Numbered from the stretch's first letter, positions 8,409-16,019 are shown. The stretch is 25,247 nucleotides of DNA from Anaerolineae bacterium (GCA_027022125.1 JALVZI010000400.1:1-25247), one strand, 5' to 3'. Notes: a model not told the origin generated them from the sequence alone. Program-made: numbers and translations.

Positions 8409-9236
8409 ATGTTGCAAAAAAAGAGATTCAAGTTTCGGCTCACGGTACTGTTATTTTTTGTGATTTTGTTGATCTGTACTTGGGTTGTTTTCGGTTATCT
8501 TTTTTTGGGAGATATATCCTCTCTTCAATTCTTGCAGCCTCTGGAACCGGCTTTGCCCTACCACACCCAAATTGTTGCCAATTCATTACCGCTTGGTGAG
8601 GCGGTGTCATATTGGTCTATCAAAAGCCCGATAACTCACATAAAGATTGTGGCTCAAAATTTGGTTGTTTTTAAGTCCGGCTTAACCTTTACAGTATTGG
8701 ATGCCGTATCAGGAAAATACATTTTTCAAGGTATTGCACAATCAAGATCGCTGGATGCCGACCAAGAACGGGTATATGTTGGTTTCATTGATGATGTTCA
8801 ATCTTATAATTTAAGAACGGCTCAACCTGTTTGGCTATACAACCGGCAACCCACAAAAGGACGTGGTAGTATGCATGTCTTTGTTGAAGGGGACAAACTC
8901 AAAGTATTTGATGACGTTTCAGGTTTGGTTTTCATATCAGCTATTCTCACTTTGGATTCTCAAACAGGTGAATTATTGAGCAAGAATGAAAACCCCGGGA
9001 GGATTCTGCCCCCAAACTACAATTTGATTTACAGAACTACCACCAACACAAATACCGAATATACGATTGACTCTGAGGGGCGAATAATAGCCACAGATAT
9101 TCAAACCGGGCAGGAGATAGGTTATTTAGAAATGAGCAATCCCTCTGATTACGATAAAATCGCCGCGTCAGATGAATTTTTGGCGGTGTACAACGATACT
9201 AACCGTGAACTAATTATCTTCAAACAAAAAAAGTAA
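8409..9236 (+). CDS. Membrane-anchored propeller-like protein; candidate immunity protein for the second Rhs tip
   Basis: A 275-aa protein with a basic N-terminus (MLQKKRFKFR) and one hydrophobic helix at about 11-34. The rest is exported and beta-rich, with repeats of the type LVVFKSGLTFTVLDAVSGK, LDADQERVYVGF, LTLDSQTGELL and IIATDIQTGQEIG, reminiscent of PQQ/quinoprotein-like propeller blades. GGGAG lies about 8 nt upstream of ATG 8409, a better fit than the ATG at 8402, which is in another frame. It is 88 bp after the orphan tip and shares its AT-rich composition. By position it is the expected immunity gene of the orphan cassette; an unrelated cargo gene is possible. No named family is recognised. 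Confidence 0.65.
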   Translation: MLQKKRFKFRLTVLLFFVILLICTWVVFGYLFLGDISSLQFLQPLEPALPYHTQIVANSLPLGEAVSYWSIKSPITHIKIVAQNLVVFKSGLTFTVLDAVSGKYIFQGIAQSRSLDADQERVYVGFIDDVQSYNLRTAQPVWLYNRQPTKGRGSMHVFVEGDKLKVFDDVSGLVFISAILTLDSQTGELLSKNENPGRILPPNYNLIYRTTTNTNTEYTIDSEGRIIATDIQTGQEIGYLEMSNPSDYDKIAASDEFLAVYNDTNRELIIFKQKK

Positions 9237-9240
9237 ACTG

Positions 9241-9504
9241 CTGCGCTGGATATTCAGGGTCATCCAAACCGGCGCCGGCGAGACCTACCTCCACCTGCCG
9301 GGTGTCATCGTCACCGAGAGTGCGGCGGGTGACATCCGCTATCTGCTCGGCGATGGACTCGGCTCCGTGCGGCAGGCAGTGGATGAACTCGGCGCGGTAG
9401 TGGCGTATAACGAATACGACCCCTACGGCAACCCCGCCGACCCACGCCCCGACGCGCGATGGGAGATTCCGGTAGTGGAGACTCTCATAGCTAAAACCCT
9501 TTGA
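9241..9504 (+). pseudogene. Third, broken Rhs core copy (copy C)
   Basis: From 9246 the sequence matches the Rhs core, but 11 nt present in copies A and B (between CAGGG and TCATCC) are missing. The match ends at about 9436, right after the DPYGNP codons, well before the region where the other copies join their tips. An unrelated stretch of about 60 bp follows and the frame stops at TGA 9502-9504, inside the truncated tRNA. There is no start codon or RBS. It appears to be the remnant of a further cassette whose tip was lost, possibly when the right boundary of the island formed. Confidence 0.85.
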
Positions 9505-9542
9505 TTTTCAGTCAAATGCTCTACCAACTGAGCTACCTCGGC
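9496..9542 (-). pseudogene. Truncated tRNA-Phe: 5' 47 nucleotides only
   Basis: The minus strand is identical to the first 47 nt of the intact tRNA-Phe (acceptor 5' strand, D-arm, anticodon arm with GAA, part of the variable loop). The T-arm and acceptor 3' strand are absent and are replaced by Rhs-island sequence, so it cannot form a tRNA. Confidence 0.95.
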
Positions 9543-9564
9543 AAACAAATCATTTGCGGGACAA

Positions 9565-9591
9565 AATTTAGCACGAAACAACATAAGTCAA
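9565..9591 (-). promoter_or_regulatory. Relic of the tRNA-Phe promoter
   Basis: The same TTGACT and TAAATT boxes as at the intact gene are present, but the spacer is 15 bp instead of 17 because of a 2-nt deletion. That spacing is poor for sigma70 promoters, consistent with loss of selection on this copy. Any residual activity would transcribe the tRNA fragment and antisense of the broken Rhs core. Confidence 0.6.
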
Positions 9592-9656
9592 ATGCTGTCA
9601 TCTGGATTGTTGCCGGATGAGTGTGCGGTGATGCACCGGAATCAACCGAATCTTTT

Positions 9657-10808
9657 TTATTCCCGGCGTTTGACCCGTTGCCAGCGTGTGGATTGCCCGC
9701 CGGACAAAAATCGCCATAAGCCCACCAGTGCCGCCAAATTGCTGTTTACCAAAAAGGTGGGCAGATAGAGTAATTTTCCCACCTTTCCCCCTGCCGATTG
9801 CCGCCGCATACCGACCAGCGCCAGTAGATAAAAGCCAATTTGCCCCGCGAAAACCATCCGCCACAACCGGCTGACACCGCGCACCGCCAGCCACAAATTC
9901 GATACCAGCGTGGCAATCATCGCCAGTGGCACCAGCGGGCGCGCATATTTGTGCGATACCACCTGCCACACCGCTCGCGGAGATTTCCACGGCAGCAACT
10001 TGCTTGCCAGTGCCAGCGTTTGATACCGCCCGGCAATAATGCGCGCCCGCCGTGCCATTTCATCTTCTGCTGTGGCAGAAACCCGCTCTACCGAGCGGGC
10101 GTGCGGATTGTAAACGATACGGTATCCGCGCCGCAGAAGGCGCATCGCCATGAAAAAATCATCGTTGATGATGGTATCCGGTGGGGATTCAAACAGGTCG
10201 CGCCGTAGTGCCAGAATCTCCCCCGGCGCACCGATGGATGTGCCGAGTTCCGTTTCTTTCTGTTTGATGAACGATTCGTATTTCCAATACAACCCTTCTG
10301 ATGCGCCAAGCGCGCCATCCCCTTTGGCAATCACTTTTGCGCCCGTCACCGCACCGACGGTGGAGTCGGCAAACGGGGCAACCAGTTCGCGCAGGGCGTT
10401 TTCGGCATACATATTGTTTGCGTCCGAAAAAACCACAATATCGCCGCGCGCGCGTTCCATAGCGCGGTTGATGGCAGCCATTTTTCCGCGCCGTGGCGGC
10501 GAAAAACTGAGTTCCACGCCTTGTGCCGCAAATTGACGCACAATATCGGGTGTGCGGTCATCCGAGCCGTCTGCGGCAACCAGAATCTGCAATTTGTCGC
10601 GGGGGTAATCCAGCGCGAGACTGTTTTCCAATTTTTTGGCAATCACCGTTTCTTCATTGTATGCGGCAATCAACAGTGTTACCGTTGGGGTGATGGGCAA
10701 TTTGACGGGTTTCCGTCCGATGAGTTTCGCCAGTGCCGCCAGCACAGCGGGGTATCCGAGATAGGTGTAAATGATGAACGTGACACTCATCCAAAAAAGG
10801 GTGGTCAT
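9657..10808 (-). CDS. Membrane family 2 glycosyltransferase
   Basis: A 383-aa protein of the GT2 type that transfers sugars from nucleotide-sugar donors at the cytoplasmic face of the membrane. An N-terminal membrane helix (about 3-30) precedes the GT-A domain: LLIAAYNEE at 45-53, AADGSDD with Asp80, the metal-binding SDA with Asp129, GAPGE near 193-197, and the catalytic INDDFF with Asp216/217. Hydrophobic helices at about 291-310, 316-334 and 348-366 follow. The layout resembles processive synthases such as the IcaA/HAS group, but without a PilZ domain. I chose ATG 10808 over an upstream ATG at 10835 because CAGGAG lies 6 nt before it and the upstream start overlaps the preceding gene. It is the last gene of the minus-strand cluster. 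Confidence 0.88.
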   Translation of the reverse strand: MTTLFWMSVTFIIYTYLGYPAVLAALAKLIGRKPVKLPITPTVTLLIAAYNEETVIAKKLENSLALDYPRDKLQILVAADGSDDRTPDIVRQFAAQGVELSFSPPRRGKMAAINRAMERARGDIVVFSDANNMYAENALRELVAPFADSTVGAVTGAKVIAKGDGALGASEGLYWKYESFIKQKETELGTSIGAPGEILALRRDLFESPPDTIINDDFFMAMRLLRRGYRIVYNPHARSVERVSATAEDEMARRARIIAGRYQTLALASKLLPWKSPRAVWQVVSHKYARPLVPLAMIATLVSNLWLAVRGVSRLWRMVFAGQIGFYLLALVGMRRQSAGGKVGKLLYLPTFLVNSNLAALVGLWRFLSGGQSTRWQRVKRRE

Positions 10809-10825
10809 AAAATTCTCCTGAAAAA

Positions 10826-13315
10826 TCATTCGCACACATCAATTTCCGCCGTGTGCCAGTCAATTTCATCCAATGAAAAACTGCCGGAACGCGCCACAGA
10901 TTGCAATTGCTCATTCACCGAGCGTATGACATCCGTCAGCGGGGTGTAAAAATTGCCCGCGTCATCAACCACACCGCTGTTGCGCGGGTCGTTGCCGTTG
11001 CCGCCGTATTGATTCGCCCATTGATACCAATTTGCGCCGACCACCCACGGCAAATTTGCCCATGTTGCCATCAAATTTTTATAGCCCCAACCGCGCCGGT
11101 ATTGGCTCGACACGGTTTTTGCCCGCCAGCGCGATACCGGCACACTGCTATCTTCCGCCGCCAGCCCGAACTCGGAGATGAACACCGGGCGTCCGGTGGT
11201 GTCGTGGAAGGTTTCTTTCACCATTTCCATCCATGTGCGGGAATGGAAGGTACGGCTCCGGTTGAAATCGGGATACCAATTGAGCGCAATCACATCGAAG
11301 CGGCTGAAAATGTCCATATTGCGGCGCAAATCATCGAGTGCGGCGGGGCGGCTGGGGTCGAAACGGTTGCTGAAAATCAGATGGTGCATACCCTGTCCTG
11401 TGCGGGCGATGAAATCATCTTCCACCCGGCGGATGTTATCCACAATGGTATCCACATATATTTTATATACCACCCGTTCAAAAGCGAACAAATCCGCGCG
11501 AACGGGGTCGCCGTGCCCGCGCAGATACGGTTTGTCGTTTCCCAAAATATCATCGAATGTTTTATAGCGATATTTGTGTGCCGGAGACGACCATGCGCGG
11601 TTCAGGTTTTCAATGCTGGCGTATGGTGCGGGATGTTCAAATCCGGCGGGAATATCGAGATTAATATTGCTGCCCGCCGCGGCAAAAACCGCGTCCACCG
11701 ATGGCAAATCGTTTTTGCCCTGCAGCCAATCCACAAACGCCAATTGCGCCGTATCGCCCCACAGAAAATCGTACAAATCGCCGAAAGCAAATTCGTTATC
11801 TGTCCAATAGCCCAAAACGCGCGGATTTTTCAGGGCTGCGCCGTCATTTGCCAATAGTTTTTCCGCTTCGTTTCGTGCATTTTCTTGCCAAATGGGGCTG
11901 AAAACATCCGGAAAATTGTGGGGATAATCGCCCTGCGAATTGCCGTCGCGGTCTTTCATCACCCATTCACTTTCGGGGGCGGAAATATCGGATTCGGTGG
12001 AAAAATTGAGCCATTCCACATAATTTTCGGCGGGCGAATTTTCATCTGCACGCCAATCCATATTGACCGACAGCGCATTTCGCGCCATCACCTGTGTTGT
12101 GCGCCGATATGTTTCTGCATCCATCTCCACCGCATCGAGCAAAACTTGATTTGCCCCATAACTGATGCCTGTTCCCCAAAATGGTGTTCCATCCGCGCCG
12201 ACGAGCCACCATGCCCCCGAAGAATCTTGCGCTACCGTTGCCCCCCAATCGGCGGGGGCGGGCGGAATTTCCGGCGGTGCAGTGGCGACTGCGATGGGCG
12301 GCGCGGCAAACCGGTCGGCGGGGTCAAGGCGGGCAACATCGGCGGCAGAAAGGGGAATGAGCGCCATATCATCTACCCACAGCGTGCCGGGTGAATTGTC
12401 GAGCGAAACGCTGACCGTGATTTTTTCTGCCTGATGCGGCGGGGCAATCAGCAGTGCCACCCGTCGCCATTTACCGGAAACGCCATCGCCCGCATAAAAA
12501 GTATCCGTGTCGAGTCCAGAAGCGGTCAGTTGTTTCCCGTTGCCATCAAAATATTTCAGCCGAAAAAGGACGTGTCCCGCCGCGACATTTTCCGTGCGCA
12601 GCCATGCGGTCAGCAGTAAATTTTCGCCGGGTGCGGGCAAATCAAGTTTTTCCGATTCGACAATTACCCGGTCTTTCCATGCGCTGTCGGAATTGATGCC
12701 GTTCAGCACGTTGGCAATCCGCACGGCGCGATTGCCGCTGTGCGCGGTGGCGGAGTCGTTTTCCCAGCCGAATTCCCATATGCGCTCGCGAGTGAATGCG
12801 GGTTTTTTCACGCTCCAGCCGGTGGGGGCGAGTATGCCCGCTTCAAAACTCCCGTTGGGCAGCAGATTTTCTTTCCCGTCTGGCGCAAAACATGCCGCGC
12901 TGTGCCGAATAGCAATCGGTCCGGCGATGTATGCTTTTTGCAACTGCGTGCCGTCATCCACCGTGGCATATACCCAATAATCACCGTTTGGCACGGCGGC
13001 GGTATGCCATTCAAATTGATTGTGCGGGTCGGCGGCGGGAATATCGGCGACAATCAGCGTGCCATCAAAACCGCTGTCATCCGAGTCGAAAAAAAGGGAA
13101 ATCGTGCGCCCCGGTTGGTCGCCATCCGTCCATGCGATGGTGGTGTGGGTGTCATTTTCCACAGCAGACGCGGGCGCAACCGGCGGCGGAGTCGGGGTGT
13201 ACGGTGTGGCGGGCGTTTCGGCGGGGGTGCAGGCTGCCAGCGTGCCAATGATGAATGCCAGCATGAATAAAATTGGTGATTGGTGATTGGTGATTGGTGA
13301 TTCGCTATTCATCAT
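10826..13315 (-). CDS. GH50-like (beta-agarase-type) glycoside hydrolase lipoprotein
   Basis: An 829-aa exported protein. The hydrophobic N-terminus ends in a lipobox LAAC (Cys29), followed by a Thr/Pro linker and a beta-sandwich at about 50-138. A CBM4/9-like module covers about 150-322 (NLLPNGSFEAG...GW, LWVDDMAL). The catalytic part, from about 357 on, opens with DSSGAWWLVGADGTPFWGTG, as in GH50 enzymes. The putative acid/base Glu508 lies in YWTDNEF and the putative nucleophile Glu715 in VFISEFG. GH50 members cleave agarose-type beta-galactosides; the true substrate here may be the cluster's own polysaccharide. The start overlaps the upstream GT4 stop (ATGA), but the junction is a 7-nt repeat array, so the first 17 or so residues are repeat-encoded; ATG at residue 18 is an alternative. 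Confidence 0.78.
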   Translation of the reverse strand: MMNSESPITNHQSPILFMLAFIIGTLAACTPAETPATPYTPTPPPVAPASAVENDTHTTIAWTDGDQPGRTISLFFDSDDSGFDGTLIVADIPAADPHNQFEWHTAAVPNGDYWVYATVDDGTQLQKAYIAGPIAIRHSAACFAPDGKENLLPNGSFEAGILAPTGWSVKKPAFTRERIWEFGWENDSATAHSGNRAVRIANVLNGINSDSAWKDRVIVESEKLDLPAPGENLLLTAWLRTENVAAGHVLFRLKYFDGNGKQLTASGLDTDTFYAGDGVSGKWRRVALLIAPPHQAEKITVSVSLDNSPGTLWVDDMALIPLSAADVARLDPADRFAAPPIAVATAPPEIPPAPADWGATVAQDSSGAWWLVGADGTPFWGTGISYGANQVLLDAVEMDAETYRRTTQVMARNALSVNMDWRADENSPAENYVEWLNFSTESDISAPESEWVMKDRDGNSQGDYPHNFPDVFSPIWQENARNEAEKLLANDGAALKNPRVLGYWTDNEFAFGDLYDFLWGDTAQLAFVDWLQGKNDLPSVDAVFAAAGSNINLDIPAGFEHPAPYASIENLNRAWSSPAHKYRYKTFDDILGNDKPYLRGHGDPVRADLFAFERVVYKIYVDTIVDNIRRVEDDFIARTGQGMHHLIFSNRFDPSRPAALDDLRRNMDIFSRFDVIALNWYPDFNRSRTFHSRTWMEMVKETFHDTTGRPVFISEFGLAAEDSSVPVSRWRAKTVSSQYRRGWGYKNLMATWANLPWVVGANWYQWANQYGGNGNDPRNSGVVDDAGNFYTPLTDVIRSVNEQLQSVARSGSFSLDEIDWHTAEIDVCE

Positions 13316-13341
13316 TCGCTATTCGTCACTCGCAATTCGTC
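13272..13341. repeat. Ten-unit heptamer array at a gene junction
   Basis: Four exact ATTGGTG units (13272-13299) are followed by six related units (ATTCGCT, ATTCATC, ATTCGCT, ATTCGTC, ACTCGCA, ATTCGTC). The array spans the GT4 stop and the glycosidase start and creates both: the ATGA overlap is the reverse complement of an ATTCATC/ATTCGCT boundary. It resembles the short tandemly repeated heptamers known from cyanobacteria. Confidence 0.85.
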
Positions 13342-14460
13342 ACTCCCCCGATAGACTGCCAGCACCCGCCGAATCATGTCATCCGGGTTGAATTTTTCAT
13401 TCACCAGCCGATATGCCGCTGTGCCGAGTTCTGCCGCGCGGGCGGGATTGTCCATCAGCCAGCGCAATCCGTCTGCCAGTGCAGTCGAATCGGCGGGCGG
13501 GGCGAAAGTCGCGGTGCGCCGGTCTTCCAGCAGCGTCGCCATCCCCCCCACTGCCGACACCAGCAGCGGTAATTTTTGCGCGGCGGCTTCCAGCAGCGCA
13601 TACGGCAACCCTTCCGACAGCGAGGGCAGGCAAAAGGCGTTGCACTGCGGCAAAATTGTGGCAACATCATTCCGAAACCCGGCAAAATGCACGATTTCCG
13701 TCAGCCCCAACGCTTGCGTTTGCGTTTCCAGTGCGGTGCGCTCGCGCCCGTCGCCGATGATGAGCAATCGCAAGCGCGGGTGGGTGTCGCGCACTGTGGC
13801 GAGCGCGTCCAGCAGGTGTGCAATCCCCTTCACCGGTTCGAGCCGCGCCACCACCGCCATAATCCATGCGTCATCCCCCCAGCCGAGTTGCCGCCGAAAA
13901 TCGGGCGGGTCGGCGGGAGATTCGGCGGGCGGGCGCAGGCTGTTGTGGATGAGTGCGATTTTTGTGGCGGGAATCCCCGTGTTGCGCAGATAGGTTTCCA
14001 CCGCTTCCGACACGGCGATGAAACGGGTGTCGGTGGTGTTGAGCAATTTCAGCACGGCTTCATACGCCATTCCCTTCCGCGAGCCGCCGTGCTCCAGCCG
14101 GTATGCGCTGTGAACGGTTGCTACCATCGGCACACGGGTGATTTTTGTCGCCCAAAAGCCCCAAAATTGCGATTGCACATTATGCGCATCCACCACCGAA
14201 AACTCGCCGCGCCGAATGGCTCGCGCCAGAAAAATTGCCGTGCGCGGGTCGCTGCGGAGATACGGCACGGGCAGCGCAGTCAGCCCCGCTGCGTCGAGCC
14301 GCCGGTGCAGCGGAGAATCGTTCAGCACGGCGACAGCATACGGCACACCGCGCTGCGCCAGCAGTGTCGCCGTGTCTTGCACACGTACTTCTGCCCCGCC
14401 GAATCGTTTTGCCAAATCTATGATGAGGATTTTGTCATTGGAAATTTTTGCATTTTTCAT
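13312..14460 (-). CDS. GT4-family glycosyltransferase
   Basis: A 382-aa GT-B fold enzyme, cytoplasmic or peripheral at the membrane, that transfers a sugar from an activated donor. The N-terminal domain has the FGGAE loop at 20-24. The C-terminal domain has VARLEPVKG at 204-212, LLIIGDG at 232-238 and the EX7E motif with Glu283 and Glu291 (SEGLPYALLEAA). The length is normal for GT4. The start at 14460 has GAGG upstream and lies 6 nt after the preceding stop; an ATG 7 nt earlier is out of frame and is produced by a heptamer repeat. The last residues (VTNSE) are also repeat-encoded. The acceptor cannot be deduced. Confidence 0.88.
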   Translation of the reverse strand: MKNAKISNDKILIIDLAKRFGGAEVRVQDTATLLAQRGVPYAVAVLNDSPLHRRLDAAGLTALPVPYLRSDPRTAIFLARAIRRGEFSVVDAHNVQSQFWGFWATKITRVPMVATVHSAYRLEHGGSRKGMAYEAVLKLLNTTDTRFIAVSEAVETYLRNTGIPATKIALIHNSLRPPAESPADPPDFRRQLGWGDDAWIMAVVARLEPVKGIAHLLDALATVRDTHPRLRLLIIGDGRERTALETQTQALGLTEIVHFAGFRNDVATILPQCNAFCLPSLSEGLPYALLEAAAQKLPLLVSAVGGMATLLEDRRTATFAPPADSTALADGLRWLMDNPARAAELGTAAYRLVNEKFNPDDMIRRVLAVYRGSDELRVTNSE

Positions 14461-14467
14461 TTTTCAT
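14444..14467. repeat. Short heptamer array at a gene junction
   Basis: ATTTTTG, CATTTTT, CATTTTT and CAT follow one another between the beta-helix gene stop and the GT4 start. On the minus strand the array supplies the GT4 start codon. Confidence 0.6.
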
Positions 14468-15963
14468 TACCTCACCACCAGTGGCAAAAAAGTCTGTTTG
14501 TCCAAAATCGGCGGATTGGATTCAAATGCGCCCATAGTCGGCGGGTTGGCGCGAAAATTGCCCGCGAAATCGGTGAATCTATCTACGGCGACACCCGCCC
14601 CAATCAGTGGCGATGTGCTCTGCAGGGCGAACCCCCCCGCACCGTTCCCAATCATCGGCGAGTTAAATTGCGGGTCAACCGCGATATTCCCCGCGCCAGA
14701 TGCCACCGCCGGTACGCCATCGGGCCAATCGTTGTGGGTGATGGTCCAGCCCGCCGGATTACCGATATTTGCCGCCACACCATTCGCGCCATTCAGCACG
14801 ATATTGTTTTGAAAAAACACCCCGCTCGGCGCGATGTGTGCGCTGCCCACCGGGTCGAAATGGATGGCATCATGGCGGGAATATATTACCACATTGTAAA
14901 ATATTTTTACATTGGTATAGGTGTTTTCCGCCGCATTGAGCCCCGTGTGCCAGTAGTTTATCCCCCGCCCCGTGCCGACGATGATATTGTTGCTGATGGT
15001 CACATCGCGGGTGAATGCACCCCCGCCCGGCACGGGTTGTTCGTTGGCAAGACTGATGCCATGCGCGGGATAGCCATGGTCGGAGCGGTTATAAACTTCA
15101 CTGGTGGCATACAGAAAATTACCGTCCACCACCACATTCGAAACCAGATTCAAATAGATGTTCGCGCTGTATGTATTGAACACCGTGTTGCTCATAATGG
15201 TCACAAATTGCGCGTGTCCCGGTGTGATTCCTTCCCCCCACGAATTATGCACCGTGTTGTCACGGATGGTGATGTCTGTTGACCATGTCCCGTCGGGACG
15301 TTCATTGGTCGATAGCGCCGACGACCAGCCCGAAGTTCCATGCACTTCGTTGGTGTTTTCCAGCACGGCGTTCCAGATTTCGTTATTTTCAACCGTGATA
15401 TGGTCGCCGCTAACGCTGATGCCGCGCGCTTGCACATCATGCACGCGGTTGTTTCGCACAATGATGAACGATGAATCATACACAGTGATTCCCCGTCCAC
15501 CAGAATTGCGCACCTCGAACCCGTCAAAAATCACGTGCGCCGATTCGCCGATGAGCACCACACTTTTGGCGCGAGAAATATCTGCGCCTGTGCCGTCAAA
15601 AATCACCGTTTCAGAGTTGTATGGGCGCACGGTAATGGGCAGATGTGCCGTGCCGTAAACGTAATACAACTGGTCTTTTGTGGCGGAATATGTTCCGCCG
15701 CGTACCAAAATGGTGTCACCCGGCTGAGCCGCCCGCCCCGCCTGATACAATGTGCGGTACGGATTGCCCAACGACCCATCGCCGGTACTGTCGTTGCCGG
15801 TCACACTCACAAAAATATTTTGCGGAGATTGTGCTATTGCTGGCACGGAAAAAATTGTGCCGAACACCAATACAAAAAATGGCACACAGATTGCACAGAT
15901 GAAATTGATTTCCGCTGATTTTCCGAAATTTTTATCCGTGAAAATCTGAAAAATCTGTGTCAT
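14467..15963 (-). CDS. Secreted right-handed parallel beta-helix protein
   Basis: A 498-aa exported protein. A signal peptide with hydrophobic core at about 21-40 ends in PAIA-QS (cleavage after 44). The mature start FVSVTGNDSTGDGS...NPYRT is the opening of the DUF1565/pectate-lyase-like beta-helix group, followed by many turns of the form VTIRDNTVHNS, VTISNNIIVGTG and VVVDGNFLY. It ends DKQTFLPLVVR, a short tail I associate with secreted Chloroflexota proteins. Such folds bind or cleave polysaccharides (lyases, epimerases); no catalytic set is certain. I chose ATG 15963 because the frame upstream runs into the previous gene. Residues 1 to about 30 are encoded in a dyad repeat (15881-15972). 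Confidence 0.82.
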   Translation of the reverse strand: MTQIFQIFTDKNFGKSAEINFICAICVPFFVLVFGTIFSVPAIAQSPQNIFVSVTGNDSTGDGSLGNPYRTLYQAGRAAQPGDTILVRGGTYSATKDQLYYVYGTAHLPITVRPYNSETVIFDGTGADISRAKSVVLIGESAHVIFDGFEVRNSGGRGITVYDSSFIIVRNNRVHDVQARGISVSGDHITVENNEIWNAVLENTNEVHGTSGWSSALSTNERPDGTWSTDITIRDNTVHNSWGEGITPGHAQFVTIMSNTVFNTYSANIYLNLVSNVVVDGNFLYATSEVYNRSDHGYPAHGISLANEQPVPGGGAFTRDVTISNNIIVGTGRGINYWHTGLNAAENTYTNVKIFYNVVIYSRHDAIHFDPVGSAHIAPSGVFFQNNIVLNGANGVAANIGNPAGWTITHNDWPDGVPAVASGAGNIAVDPQFNSPMIGNGAGGFALQSTSPLIGAGVAVDRFTDFAGNFRANPPTMGAFESNPPILDKQTFLPLVVR

Positions 15964-15972
15964 CTGCGTTCC
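15881..15972. repeat. Dyad intergenic-type repeat overlapping the 5' end of a gene
   Basis: Outer arms GGCACACAGATTGCACAGATG and (reverse) CGCAGATGACACAGATT enclose inner AAATCAGCGGAAATCA/TTTTCACGGATAAAAATTT-type segments. Repeats of this 'cagatgacacagat' type are common between genes of many bacteria, to my knowledge. Here the element supplies the ATG and part of the signal peptide of the beta-helix gene. Confidence 0.6.
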
Positions 15973-16019
15973 GGATTGTTGGTGGGTGAAAAAACATTTT
16001 TTCAGTGTGCATCCGACTC

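Larger units (their letters stand above)
9496..9615. repeat. Right copy of the ~120-bp direct repeat flanking the Rhs island
   Basis: It matches 378-499 in the same orientation. It contains the tRNA fragment and its former upstream region, and lies about 40 bp from the 3' end of the polysaccharide cluster. The remaining bases 9616-9656 contain a small hairpin (CGGTG-ATG-CACCG) but no clear terminator. Confidence 0.9.

Noticed and set aside
425..9495. Mobile element with its own integrase or transposase
   Set aside because: The flanking repeats suggest insertion, but no recombinase, transposase or terminal inverted repeats were found in the island, so it is not annotated as a mobile element.
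9600..9656. Terminator for the minus-strand polysaccharide operon
   Set aside because: The small hairpin CGGTG-ATG-CACCG is not followed by a T-run on the minus strand, and on the plus strand the T-run is about 15 nt away.
13272..13341. CRISPR-like array
   Set aside because: The 7-nt units are contiguous, without spacers, and no cas genes are present.
13576..15282. Plus-strand open frames of 568 codons (13576-15282) and 509 codons (16356-17885)
   Set aside because: They lie opposite well-supported GT4, beta-helix and PD40 genes; their Cys/His/Arg-rich composition is typical of antisense shadows.
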